64,000 nucleotides of DNA from Hylemonella gracilis (GTDB lineage Bacteria; Pseudomonadota; Gammaproteobacteria; Burkholderiales; Burkholderiaceae_C): positions 1,265,501-1,329,500 of the forward strand of contig NZ_CP031395.1 of NCBI RefSeq assembly GCF_004328645.1. Reading direction: 5' to 3'. The position numbers were made by a program, and so were the translations under genes. Positions within the stretch are counted from its first letter, which is position 1; every line of letters starts with the position of its first letter. The notes below the pieces were generated by a model that was not told the origin of the DNA, did no database searches, and worked only from the letters and a program-made list of their open reading frames with translations. Positions 18,560 through 26,869 of this stretch are shown here, one piece after another.

Positions 18560-19410
18560 GGACCTGGCTTCGGTACGCGGCCTGGCTGTTGCCGCACGGC
18601 GTGCACGTGCTGCGCCAGCGCTTGCGAGCGGCACGACCTCCCGCGCAGCTGGTGCCGAAAGAGGTGCTGGTTGCCAATGGCCAGCTGAAGAACCGCCACG
18701 CTGGTCAGCGCTGCTTCATCGTGGGCAACGGCCCCAGCGTGAAACAGGTCGATTTGCGCCGCCTTCAGGGTGAAACGGTGTTCTCCGTTTCTAATGGTTA
18801 CCTACATGAAGGCTACGCAGCGATGGCGCCCCAGTACCACTGCGTGCCGCAGATCACCTATGGCCGGATGACCGAAGCCGACGTGGTGTCCTGGTTCCGC
18901 GAGATGGAGAACAGCATCGGAAATGCAGAGTTGTTCCTCAACGAAACAGAAGCGGCATTGGTCAGAAGGTATGGGCTGTTTGCTGCACGGAAGGTGCATT
19001 ACCTTGCATTTCAAGAAAACTTCGACGAGCTGAATGATCTGCGTCTTATCGATATCGTTCAATCGGTCCCTAGAGTGGAGTCGGTCCCGATCATGGCCCT
19101 GATGATCGCGATGTACATGGGTTTCCAGGAAATCATCCTTCTTGGCGTGGACCATGACAGCTGGCGTACGGGGTATTACAACTACGCATTTCAACCCAAG
19201 GCCATGTCCGGTAAAGACTATTCTGTAAACGATCAAGGAAAGATTCTTGCCGAGAATTTCGATACATTCCAAAGTTTGGCGCGACTCTGGAGGCAATACC
19301 GTCACCTGGCCAAAGTGGCATCGGCGAACCATATAAAAATTGTGAATGCCAGCCCTGGGGGTGAATTGGATGAATTTCCGCGTGATTCGCTCGAATCACT
19401 TGGCATTTGA
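18544..19410 (+). CDS. DUF115/GT42-like protein, candidate nonulosonate transferase
   Basis: Protein of 288 residues with an N-terminal basic/hydrophobic stretch. CFIVGNGPSVKQVDLRRLQG (residues 57-76) matches the start of both GT42 sialyltransferases (Cst-II: AGNGPSLKEIDYSRL) and DUF115/Maf flagellin glycosylation proteins. A second block, MALMIAMYMGFQEIILLGVD near residues 184-203, lines up with the Cst-II region ending YKEIYLSGIDFY. Both comparisons are from memory, not from a search. Its place after NeuB-, SpsF- and PseG-like genes makes transfer of a CMP-activated acidic sugar a reasonable guess. The 3' half is visibly more A+T-rich than the upstream genes. Confidence 0.6.
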   Translation: MAAVMRTWLRYAAWLLPHGVHVLRQRLRAARPPAQLVPKEVLVANGQLKNRHAGQRCFIVGNGPSVKQVDLRRLQGETVFSVSNGYLHEGYAAMAPQYHCVPQITYGRMTEADVVSWFREMENSIGNAELFLNETEAALVRRYGLFAARKVHYLAFQENFDELNDLRLIDIVQSVPRVESVPIMALMIAMYMGFQEIILLGVDHDSWRTGYYNYAFQPKAMSGKDYSVNDQGKILAENFDTFQSLARLWRQYRHLAKVASANHIKIVNASPGGELDEFPRDSLESLGI

Positions 19411-19424
19411 GTCTCCGCCGAAGT

Positions 19425-20270
19425 ATGAAAAACCTGATGATCGCCCTGCGCTCTCGATTCAAACTGACGAGAGAACGCGAAGCAACGCCCGTTAATGGAT
19501 ACGTAGGGCGATTTGAAGATTGGCAAACGGCCAAAAGCCAGACCTTGGGCTATCAGGACCCCGCAATCGCAAGAAAAGTTGCGGGAGCCGTGCAAAAAAT
19601 CCTATCCGGCTCTGCACCCTATGAACGCGATTCTGTGATTTTTGAGAACAGAGAGTTTTCATTTCCGCTGGCCACCGCATTGCTGTGGGTTGCGACGAAA
19701 GCGCAAGGGCAGCTGCGCGTCCTGGATTTTGGCGGAGGGTTGGGCACCAGTTTCTTTCAGAACAAACCTTTCATGAGCTGGCTCTCCCATATCGAATGGT
19801 CCATTGTTGAGCAGCCGAGTTTCGTCGAGCAGGCTCGTGTCTTGTTCGCCAATCATTCGCTGAAGTTTTATTCAAGCTTGACCGCAGGACTGCAAAATGC
19901 AAAACCACAGTTCGTTCTGCTGTCTAGTTCTTTGCAATATGTCGAGAAGCCCTATGAAGTATTGACAGAGGTAACTGAAGCAAAGGTTGATGTGATCATG
20001 CTAGATCGGACTCTTTTCTCCTCAGAGTCCTCGGACTATGTCACAAGGCAATATGTGCCTCAGAGCATATTTCCGGCCACAATACCGACGTGGATACTCA
20101 GCAAGGAAAAATTTCTGGAATACATGCAGCAGAAATACCGCCTGCTTTCGGAGTTTCCCGCCTTCAAATCAACAATCAATCTCGATAGAGATGGGCGAAA
20201 TCTGCAGGAGCTTGGTTACCTATTCGTTTTGAAGGGGTCGGCCTATGAACTTGCCTTGAATGAGAAATAG
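19425..20270 (+). CDS. putative SAM methyltransferase (TIGR04325-like)
   Basis: About 281 residues from the ATG at 19425; an in-frame TTG at 19407 is possible. VLDFGGGLGTSFFQNK (about residues 99-114) is a methyltransferase motif I, and IEWSIVEQPSFVEQARVLF with SSSLQYVEKPYEVL matches the TIGR04325 group found in O-antigen loci. The substrate is unknown; sugar O-methylation or chain capping is likely from context. The gene is A+T-rich relative to the sugar-synthesis genes upstream, as is its downstream neighbour, suggesting joint acquisition. Confidence 0.78.
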   Translation: MKNLMIALRSRFKLTREREATPVNGYVGRFEDWQTAKSQTLGYQDPAIARKVAGAVQKILSGSAPYERDSVIFENREFSFPLATALLWVATKAQGQLRVLDFGGGLGTSFFQNKPFMSWLSHIEWSIVEQPSFVEQARVLFANHSLKFYSSLTAGLQNAKPQFVLLSSSLQYVEKPYEVLTEVTEAKVDVIMLDRTLFSSESSDYVTRQYVPQSIFPATIPTWILSKEKFLEYMQQKYRLLSEFPAFKSTINLDRDGRNLQELGYLFVLKGSAYELALNEK

Positions 20271-21258
20271 CGAGGTCGTGTTGAACTTCATTGCAAATCA
20301 ACCAAAGGGCTGTCCACTTTGTGGTTCAGGCAGAGCGCAGCTGCATCGCTGGCACAGCATAGCCGACGTGCGTGCCGAATGGAAACAAGGACTTGGCTTT
20401 GACCCTTTCGACCGCTTGGAAACGGGTGACCACCTTTTCCAATACCGTTGCTTGGATTGCGACATGCGCTTCTATCATCCCGCAATCTGTGGTGACGGGG
20501 AATTTTACAAGGAGCTCTCGACCCGCTTCGTGTGGTACTACGAGAAGGACAAGTGGGAGTTTGATGTTGCAGCTGATCTCATCTCGCAACTGACCGACGT
20601 GCGCAGGCTGTTGGAAGTCGGCTGTGGGCAAGGGCATTTTCTGACCCGAATGCACAACCTCTACAACTGCCAAGGCGTGGAATTCAATCCCAAGGCCATT
20701 GAAGACTGCCAGGCAAAAGGACTGAACGTCTCTTCCAGCACCCTTCGCTCAATAGAGACATCCTTCGATCTTGTGGTGGCTTTTGAGGTTCTCGAGCATC
20801 TCAGCAATCCGAGGGAGTTCATGGAGGATGCGCTGAGGGTCGTCAAGCCTAATGGTTATTTGCTGCTCGCCGTGCCCAATCCGGAGGGGTATTTCTCTGA
20901 GGCAGATCGAGTTCTGCTAGATATGCCACCGCATCATGTTCTTTCGCTGAGCAAAAAGACATTCGAGAATATTGCAAAGATCTTTCAGCTAGAAATAGTG
21001 AATATTCAACAGGAACCTTTGCGATTTGCTCACTACAAGTCGTATATCAGTAACTTCATTTTGCCCGACCTTCCCACTGCCGAAAAGCAGCCGCTGCTCA
21101 AGCGTTTGATGAGAAGGTTTCTTGGCATTGATCTTGATGTGGAGAGGCGTAAGGTTGTGGAACAGTTAACAGCGATTCAACTGGCGACCTCCTATCCCAT
21201 CGCCAAAGATGGGCTGACAGGCCAGACCCACATGGTTCTATTTCGCAAGATCGCGTGA
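20260..21258 (+). CDS. class I SAM-dependent methyltransferase with N-terminal zinc-ribbon-like motif
   Basis: 332 residues. An N-terminal CPLCGSG and CLDCDMRFYHP pair forms a zinc-ribbon-like module. It is followed by a Methyltransf_23-type domain with LLEVGCGQGHFLTRM (motif I), VEFNPKAIE, and LVVAFEVLEHLSNPREFM. This layout recurs in polysaccharide loci and in C- or O-methyltransferases of nucleotide sugars. It overlaps the preceding methyltransferase by 11 bases. Base composition is lower in G+C than the surrounding locus. The acceptor cannot be predicted. Confidence 0.85.
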   Translation: MRNSEVVLNFIANQPKGCPLCGSGRAQLHRWHSIADVRAEWKQGLGFDPFDRLETGDHLFQYRCLDCDMRFYHPAICGDGEFYKELSTRFVWYYEKDKWEFDVAADLISQLTDVRRLLEVGCGQGHFLTRMHNLYNCQGVEFNPKAIEDCQAKGLNVSSSTLRSIETSFDLVVAFEVLEHLSNPREFMEDALRVVKPNGYLLLAVPNPEGYFSEADRVLLDMPPHHVLSLSKKTFENIAKIFQLEIVNIQQEPLRFAHYKSYISNFILPDLPTAEKQPLLKRLMRRFLGIDLDVERRKVVEQLTAIQLATSYPIAKDGLTGQTHMVLFRKIA

Positions 21259-22139
21259 CCTGGACAATGCAGATTCATGTTCTCATTCCTGTTTTCAACC
21301 GCCTGCACCATACTCAGCGGGTGATCGAATCGCTGCGCGCGCAGACGCGGGCGAACGATGTGCGCATCGTCGTCATCAACGACGGCTCCACCGATGGCAC
21401 ACGCGATTACCTGGCGGGCCAGGCCGATGTCACCACCCTGGAAGGCGACGGGTCGCTCTGGTGGGGCGGGGCGATCGACCTCGGATTGCGGCACGTGCTG
21501 GCCAACGCCTCACCCAACGACTATGTGCTGTTTCTCAACAACGACACCTGGTTCGCTCCGGACTACGTGGACACGCTGGTGCGCGTGAGCCGAGAGGGCG
21601 GCGGCGCGGCGGTGGGCAGCGTGATCCATGAAGAAAACCGTGACGATCCCCTGGTCAGCATCGGCCCGCGCATCAGCATCAACCACATCGCGGTCTGGGA
21701 CCTGCTGGCCGAGTTGCCGGAGCAGGAGCGCCGGTCGCCCAAGCCGGTCTACCGAGTGGATGCGCTCTCCGGCCGGGGGACGCTTTACCCCGTCTGCCTG
21801 TTCAAGACCCACGGCGGCATGCGCCCTAGGCTGCTGCCGCACTACCTGGCCGACTACGAGATCGCCATGCGATTCGCGCGCGATGCCCGCACGCCGCTGC
21901 TCGTGAGCAGCCAGGCCATCGTGTTCTCGCCGCCCGTTTACGGCAACGAAGTCGCGCAGCTAGGCTGGTGGGAACGGCACTTCGGCCAGCGCTCGTCGAG
22001 CAACGTGATCCGGCGTCTGGCCTTCTACGGCATGGTTGGCTCCCCTCTCCAGCGACTGACGGCCCCCCTGCGGCTGGCCTATTTCGGCATGTCGCGCTAC
22101 CTTCACCAAAAACTCAAACCACGCACATCGATCACATGA
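21255..22139 (+). CDS. family 2 glycosyltransferase
   Basis: GT-A glycosyltransferase of about 294 residues. The GTG at 21255 overlaps the previous stop (GTGA); an ATG at 21267 giving MQIHVLIPVFNR is an equally good start. It has the GT2 entry IPVFNRLHHTQRVIESL, the nucleotide-binding VVINDGSTDGTRDYL, and LFLNNDTWFAPDYV, which supplies the DxD-equivalent. No membrane span is evident, so it should act at the cytoplasmic face. The rhamnosyltransferase-like layout is suggestive, but donor and acceptor are not determinable. Confidence 0.88.
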   Translation: MTWTMQIHVLIPVFNRLHHTQRVIESLRAQTRANDVRIVVINDGSTDGTRDYLAGQADVTTLEGDGSLWWGGAIDLGLRHVLANASPNDYVLFLNNDTWFAPDYVDTLVRVSREGGGAAVGSVIHEENRDDPLVSIGPRISINHIAVWDLLAELPEQERRSPKPVYRVDALSGRGTLYPVCLFKTHGGMRPRLLPHYLADYEIAMRFARDARTPLLVSSQAIVFSPPVYGNEVAQLGWWERHFGQRSSSNVIRRLAFYGMVGSPLQRLTAPLRLAYFGMSRYLHQKLKPRTSIT

Positions 22140-23143
22140 ATAGAGAAGATACGACGTGCATCGCCTGCGGTTCGTCCACAACGGTGTTCATCGACCGCAT
22201 CTGGGACGACCGCTATGGGTGCCCCGGGGTGTTCTCGGTATTGCAATGCGGGTCCTGCGGTCAAATGGTGACCATGCCCCGTCTGACCGAGGCGGACCTG
22301 CCCGCGCTTTACAGCCAGTATTACCCCCGGCGCAACATCGATTTTGACTTACTCGAAAAGGAAAGTGCCCTGGTCGGGAAGAAGCACGCTCGCTTCAAGC
22401 GATGGCTGGCCGGCACGGACAACCAAGGCCACTACCTCGCCAAACCCGGGCAGCGCGTGCTGGACATCGGCAGCGGCTCGTGCCTTTCCCTGCTGGAGCT
22501 TCGTCAACTCGGTGTCGAGCCCTTTGGTGTGGAAGCCGATCCCAATGTCGCGGTCATCGCTCAGCGCTACGGTCTGAATGTGCACATCGGCAGCATCCAC
22601 GACGACCCGTTCCCCGGTCAGGTGTTTGATCTCATCACGCTCAACCAGGTGATCGAGCACGTGCCCGATCCGGCCGCCCTGCTGCGCGTGGTACGCGACC
22701 GACTGGCCCCCGGTGGCCGCATCGTGCTGTCGTTTCCCAACGTGTCGTCGTGGCAGCGCCGGTTGTCGGGGACGAGGTGGATCAACTGGCATGCGCCTTA
22801 TCACCAGCACCATTTCAGCCGGCGCTCGTTTGCCCTCTTGGCCCGGCAACAGGGCTATGAGGTTGTGAACGCCCGATCGATTACCCCCAACCTCTGGACC
22901 CTCCTCCAACTGCGCGCCATAGGCCGCGCGCCTGATGTAGGCGTGGCCTCGAATGCCTGGCAAAGCGGCCGGGCGCCGGGCGCCGGGCGTCCGTCCTTCG
23001 CGCGCCGCTTGAAGAACGCGTTGCTGCGGCGGCTGCGCACGGTGGTGGGTGGCCTGCTGGTGGTCGTCAACCGCATCGTAGACCGGCTCGGCGCGGGCGA
23101 CAGCCTGCTGGTCGTGCTGAAGAAAACTGCTGATGGACACTGA
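22136..23143 (+). CDS. class I SAM-dependent methyltransferase with CxxC motifs
   Basis: 335 residues from the ATG overlapping the glycosyltransferase stop. As in the gene at 20260, an N-terminal cysteine pair (CIACGSS and CGSCGQMV) precedes the methyltransferase core, here VLDIGSGSCLSLLELRQLG (motif I) and ITLNQVIEHVPDPAALL. HAPYHQHHFSRRSF is a frequent C-terminal block in this family. The last 80 or so residues are basic and hydrophobic (LRTVVGGLLVVVNRIVD) and may sit on the membrane. It is one of four methyltransferases in the locus. Confidence 0.85.
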   Translation: MNREDTTCIACGSSTTVFIDRIWDDRYGCPGVFSVLQCGSCGQMVTMPRLTEADLPALYSQYYPRRNIDFDLLEKESALVGKKHARFKRWLAGTDNQGHYLAKPGQRVLDIGSGSCLSLLELRQLGVEPFGVEADPNVAVIAQRYGLNVHIGSIHDDPFPGQVFDLITLNQVIEHVPDPAALLRVVRDRLAPGGRIVLSFPNVSSWQRRLSGTRWINWHAPYHQHHFSRRSFALLARQQGYEVVNARSITPNLWTLLQLRAIGRAPDVGVASNAWQSGRAPGAGRPSFARRLKNALLRRLRTVVGGLLVVVNRIVDRLGAGDSLLVVLKKTADGH

Positions 23144-23158
23144 TTGCAGGGATTGCAC

Positions 23159-24295
23159 ATGAAGGTGGTCATACTCGATACCTATTACCCCCGTTTCCTC
23201 AAGTCGTTCTACGCCGAGCATGCTGGGTTGAGCCATGCGTCCTCGCAAGAACAGACCCAGGCCCTACTGAAGGCCGCCTTCGGCACCTCGGACTTCTATT
23301 CGCGCCATCTGAATAGCCTGGGCGTGGATGCCCATGACCTCGTCGCGAACTGCGTGCCTCTGCAAAAGATGTGGGCCACCGAGAACGATGTCTCGTTCAG
23401 TGCCTGGGCATTGCGTCTGCCCCACCGCACCTTCCGGTTGCCAGTCATCGGCGCGCAGCTCGCGGCACTGCCGGGCCTCATGGAAGTCGCGATCGCCCAG
23501 ATCCGCTCGCTCAAACCCGACGTCCTTTATTGCCAGGACCTGAGCTTTTTCCCGGGTGAGGTGCTGAAGGATCTCAAATCGGACGTGCGGTTGATCGTCG
23601 GGCAGATCGCATGTCCGCTCCCGCCCGAGTCTTTCCTCAAGGGCTACGACCTGATCCTGACCTCCTTCCCGCACTTTGTTTCCCGCTTGCGGGCGCTGGG
23701 TGTCGCCTCTGCGTACTTCCGCATCGGCTTCGACACGCGAGTCTTGGATCTACTCGGAAAGGTTCAGAGAGACATCGGCGCGAGCTTCGTCGGTGGCATC
23801 AGCCGCCACCACGGAAAGGCTGTGCCTCTACTGGAATACTTGGCAACGAATACGCCCATCGAGTTCTTTGGCTATGGCGCGAAGACGCTGCCGCGCTCCT
23901 CTGCTATCCGCAAGCGTCACCACGGCGAAGTCTGGGGCTTGGATATGTACCGCGCTTTGGCACGCAGCCGCATCGCCCTGAATCGTCACATCGATGTGGC
24001 CGAGAACAACGCCAACAACATGCGCCTCTACGAGGCTACCGGCGTGGGCTCGCTGCTCATCACGGACCGCAAAGACAACCTCGGTGAGATCTTCGAGGTC
24101 GGCAAGGAAGTCGTGGCCTACTCCTCGCAAGAGGAAGCGGCGGAGCTGATCCGCTACTACCTCGACCATCCCGAAGAGGCCGCCGCGATCGCCCGTGCCG
24201 GACAGGCCCGCACGCTGCGCGAACACACCTACCGGCACCGCATGGAAGAACTCGTGCCGGTGCTGGAACGGCACCTCGGAGCGCGCCGCCCATGA
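23159..24295 (+). CDS. CgeB-like GT-B glycosyltransferase
   Basis: About 378 residues from ATG 23159. The C-terminal half resembles the CgeB/Glyco_trans_1_2 group: GLDMYRALARSRIALNRH, NNANNMRLYEATGVGSLLIT and EVVAYSSQEEAAELIRYYL, ending in the typical REHTYRHRMEEL. The N-terminal domain (SLKPDVLYCQDLSFFPGEVL) is consistent with a GT-B fold. CgeB proteins are associated with spore and surface glycan maturation; donor and linkage are unknown. The stop overlaps the next start by 4 bases. Confidence 0.78.
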   Translation: MKVVILDTYYPRFLKSFYAEHAGLSHASSQEQTQALLKAAFGTSDFYSRHLNSLGVDAHDLVANCVPLQKMWATENDVSFSAWALRLPHRTFRLPVIGAQLAALPGLMEVAIAQIRSLKPDVLYCQDLSFFPGEVLKDLKSDVRLIVGQIACPLPPESFLKGYDLILTSFPHFVSRLRALGVASAYFRIGFDTRVLDLLGKVQRDIGASFVGGISRHHGKAVPLLEYLATNTPIEFFGYGAKTLPRSSAIRKRHHGEVWGLDMYRALARSRIALNRHIDVAENNANNMRLYEATGVGSLLITDRKDNLGEIFEVGKEVVAYSSQEEAAELIRYYLDHPEEAAAIARAGQARTLREHTYRHRMEELVPVLERHLGARRP

Positions 24296-25095
24296 AAGCC
24301 GCATTGCGTTCCCTGCTGAACCGCTTTCCCCGGCTCAAGGCCGGGCTCAAGCGGCTGCGCAGCCGCCTGAGCCCGCCGGGCGGCGTGTCGTCGAACTACG
24401 TGCCCCTGAAAACCGAGGAGGCCGCCGGCGAAGCCGCCCGCCTGCGTGACGCCTGGCAATCCGACGCGCTGCCGCGCCGGCAACGCGAGCTGGTGAATAC
24501 CCAGCTCGCCGCTTACCGGCGCGGTGAGTCCATTGACGTGTTCGATGTCATGTGTCAGGCCCTGCGTGCGCTGCCGTCGGACGCGCGCGGCATGTCGGTG
24601 CTGGAGGTTGGCTGCTCCAGCGGCTTCTACGCGGAGGTGCTAGAGATCGCGGGGCTGGGCGTGCGCTATGCCGGCTGCGACTATTCGCCCGCCTTCATCG
24701 AGTTGGCCCGCCAGACCTACCCGGACCTGCGGTTCGACGTCGAGGACGCTACTGCGCTGTCGCACGACCGCGGCGCCTTCGACGTCGTGATTTCGGGCTG
24801 CTGCCTGCTGCACATTCCGGAGTACCAGGCGGCCGTCGTCGAGACGGCGCGCGTGGCCCGCCAGTACGCCATCTTCCACCGCACGCCTATGGTGCTCGGG
24901 CAACCCAACCAGTACTACCGAAAACAGGCCTACGGAGTGGAGACGGTGGAAATCCATTTCAACGAGCCCGAGTTCCTGGCCCTGCTGGCCGCCAGCGGCC
25001 TCGAACTGATCGCGACCTACACGCTGGACGAGACCGTTCACGGTGGTGTGGGCACGGCCAATCGCACCTACGTGTGCAGAAAAATCGCATCATGA
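24292..25095 (+). CDS. class I SAM-dependent methyltransferase
   Basis: 267 residues. Core motifs are VLEVGCSSGFYAEVLEIAGL (motif I), YAGCDYSPAFIELARQTYPDL, FDVEDATALSH and FDVVISGCCLLHIPEYQAAV. The N-terminus is basic with an arginine-rich stretch (residues 5-25). It overlaps both the CgeB-like gene and the next gene by 4 bases. G+C is high here, unlike the genes just downstream, so it marks a composition boundary in the locus. The substrate may be the growing glycan or a nucleotide sugar. Confidence 0.86.
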   Translation: MKAALRSLLNRFPRLKAGLKRLRSRLSPPGGVSSNYVPLKTEEAAGEAARLRDAWQSDALPRRQRELVNTQLAAYRRGESIDVFDVMCQALRALPSDARGMSVLEVGCSSGFYAEVLEIAGLGVRYAGCDYSPAFIELARQTYPDLRFDVEDATALSHDRGAFDVVISGCCLLHIPEYQAAVVETARVARQYAIFHRTPMVLGQPNQYYRKQAYGVETVEIHFNEPEFLALLAASGLELIATYTLDETVHGGVGTANRTYVCRKIAS

Positions 25096-26066
25096 CTCCC
25101 CGCCACTTTTGCACGCTGTTCGACAGCAACTACCTCCTCAAAGGTCTGGCCATGCTGCGCAGTCTGGCCCGTCATTGCCCGGGCGCGAAGATCTATGTGC
25201 TTTGCATGGATGCTCAGACGAAATATGTTCTTGAGCACCTCGACTTGCCTTTTGTCAATTGCATCGCTCTGGCAGAGGTTGAAGACGATGCATTGCTTCG
25301 GGCCAAGGCGGATCGCGGCGTGGCCGAGTACTGCTGGACGCTTTCCTCCGGGTTCACCTGGCATGTCATGCAACGCTTTCCTGAGATCGATTTTCTGACT
25401 TATGTCGATGCCGATCTTCTGTTCTATTCAGACGTGAAACCGCTGTTCGATGAAATCGGTGATGCTTCCATAGCCATCATCGAGCATCGATTCACCGATC
25501 GCCTCATGGACCGCATGGTCAATGGCCGCTTCTGCGTCGAATGGGATAGTTTTCGCCGGGACGAGCAGGGTATGGCCTGTCTTTCGCGCTGGCGCGAACA
25601 ATGCCTGGAGTGGTGCTATTACCGTCTCGAGGACGGAAAGATGGGCGATCAGAAATATCTGGATGAATGGCCTGATCGCTATTCCAAGTGCCACATCCTT
25701 ATGCATCCGGGTGCCGGCATCGCGCCATGGAACTACGCCCGTTATCAATTCGGCCAGGATGCCTCAGGCAATGTCACGGTAGAGGGCGCACCTCTGATCT
25801 TCTACCATTTCCATCAGTTCCAGCTATTGGAGAATGGTGGCTTTGACCGCTTGTCAACCTTCTATACCTCGGAATGCCCGGAGCCGGCTGCCATCTACGA
25901 GGCATACGAGGTCGAACTGAAAACCTGTCTGGCTGACGTAAGAATCCTGGTTCCCGATTTCAAGGCGGGCCTGAAACCCGTCTCCATTGTGCGAGGACGC
26001 CGTTTCATACAGCGCTTCGTGCCGATGTGGATGAAGGAAGTTGCTCGTCGCTTTATGCGGTACTAG
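25092..26066 (+). CDS. putative GT-A glycosyltransferase with DxD motif, family unclear
   Basis: 324 residues from the ATG overlapping the methyltransferase stop. FLTYVDADLLFYSD supplies a DxD (D106, D108) typical of metal-dependent GT-A enzymes. FCTLFDSNYLLKGLAMLRSL and IYVLCMDAQTKYVL at the N-terminus recall GT8-like folds in which a donor loop follows a LCMD block. C-terminal HPGAGIAPWNYARY and FYHFHQFQLL look like conserved acceptor-side motifs. I cannot place it in a named family. It lies at the start of a more A+T-rich stretch. Confidence 0.68.
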   Translation: MTPRHFCTLFDSNYLLKGLAMLRSLARHCPGAKIYVLCMDAQTKYVLEHLDLPFVNCIALAEVEDDALLRAKADRGVAEYCWTLSSGFTWHVMQRFPEIDFLTYVDADLLFYSDVKPLFDEIGDASIAIIEHRFTDRLMDRMVNGRFCVEWDSFRRDEQGMACLSRWREQCLEWCYYRLEDGKMGDQKYLDEWPDRYSKCHILMHPGAGIAPWNYARYQFGQDASGNVTVEGAPLIFYHFHQFQLLENGGFDRLSTFYTSECPEPAAIYEAYEVELKTCLADVRILVPDFKAGLKPVSIVRGRRFIQRFVPMWMKEVARRFMRY

Positions 26067-26070
26067 CCCT

Positions 26071-26832
26071 ATGAGCATTGCAGAGCCGACTATCACGGTC
26101 ATTACCGTCTGCTACAACAGTGCGGCCACAATTGCTGAAACGTTGCGCTCGGTTGCCTCTCAAACCTGGAGGGCGATTGAACACATTGTCATTGATGGCG
26201 GATCTACCGATGGGACTCAGGCGCTCGTACATCGGCATGGACGCCCGGGAATTGTTCTGGTATCAGAGTCCGACGATGGCATTTACGATGCCATGAATAA
26301 GGGATTGCGTCTGGCGTCCGGAGACTGGGTTGGTTTTTTGAATGCCGACGATGTGCTCGCTGATCCATGTGTGCTGACGGAGATGGTAGTGTCTGCGCAA
26401 AAAACCAAGGCGGATATAGTGTATGGGGACCTGGAGTATGTGGTACGTGCCAATGCTCAGCGTGTCATACGGCGTTGGCAAAGCGGGGTCTTCATACCTG
26501 CGCAGCTTCGCAGGGGCTGGATGCCTCCTCACCCGACCTTCTATGTCCGTCGGTTCTTGGTGCAACGAATAGGAGGGTTCGATCCTCGTTTTCGGATCGC
26601 TGCGGACTACGATTTCATGCTTCGGTATTTAAGCGCACCCGATGTCAAGGTCGTCTACTTGCCGCGTTTGATGGTGCAGATGAAGACTGGTGGTGTCAGC
26701 GGAAATGGTTCTTTGCGAGCCATACTGCAACGGAATTTCGAAAGTTACAAGGTTTTGCGCAAAAATCGCCTGGGTGGTCTGGGGGCCTTGATCTGGAAGA
26801 ATGCGCGCAAGCTGCCGCAGCTGTTCAGATAA
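26071..26832 (+). CDS. family 2 glycosyltransferase (WcaA/PgaC-like GT-A)
   Basis: 253 residues from ATG 26071, 4 bases after the previous stop. Strong GT2 pattern: ITVITVCYNSAATIAETLRS, HIVIDGGSTDGTQAL, SDDGIYDAMNKGLRLASGDW and FLNADDVLADP (DxD-equivalent). FDPRFRIAADYDFMLRYL supplies the ED-like catalytic region. This pattern is common in colanic-acid-type and O-antigen transferases. It is A+T-rich compared with the flanking chromosome. A 37-base gap separates it from galE. Confidence 0.9.
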   Translation: MSIAEPTITVITVCYNSAATIAETLRSVASQTWRAIEHIVIDGGSTDGTQALVHRHGRPGIVLVSESDDGIYDAMNKGLRLASGDWVGFLNADDVLADPCVLTEMVVSAQKTKADIVYGDLEYVVRANAQRVIRRWQSGVFIPAQLRRGWMPPHPTFYVRRFLVQRIGGFDPRFRIAADYDFMLRYLSAPDVKVVYLPRLMVQMKTGGVSGNGSLRAILQRNFESYKVLRKNRLGGLGALIWKNARKLPQLFR

Positions 26833-26869
26833 GAGGCGCTGACATGGGCATCCGGCACAATCGCTGCTC

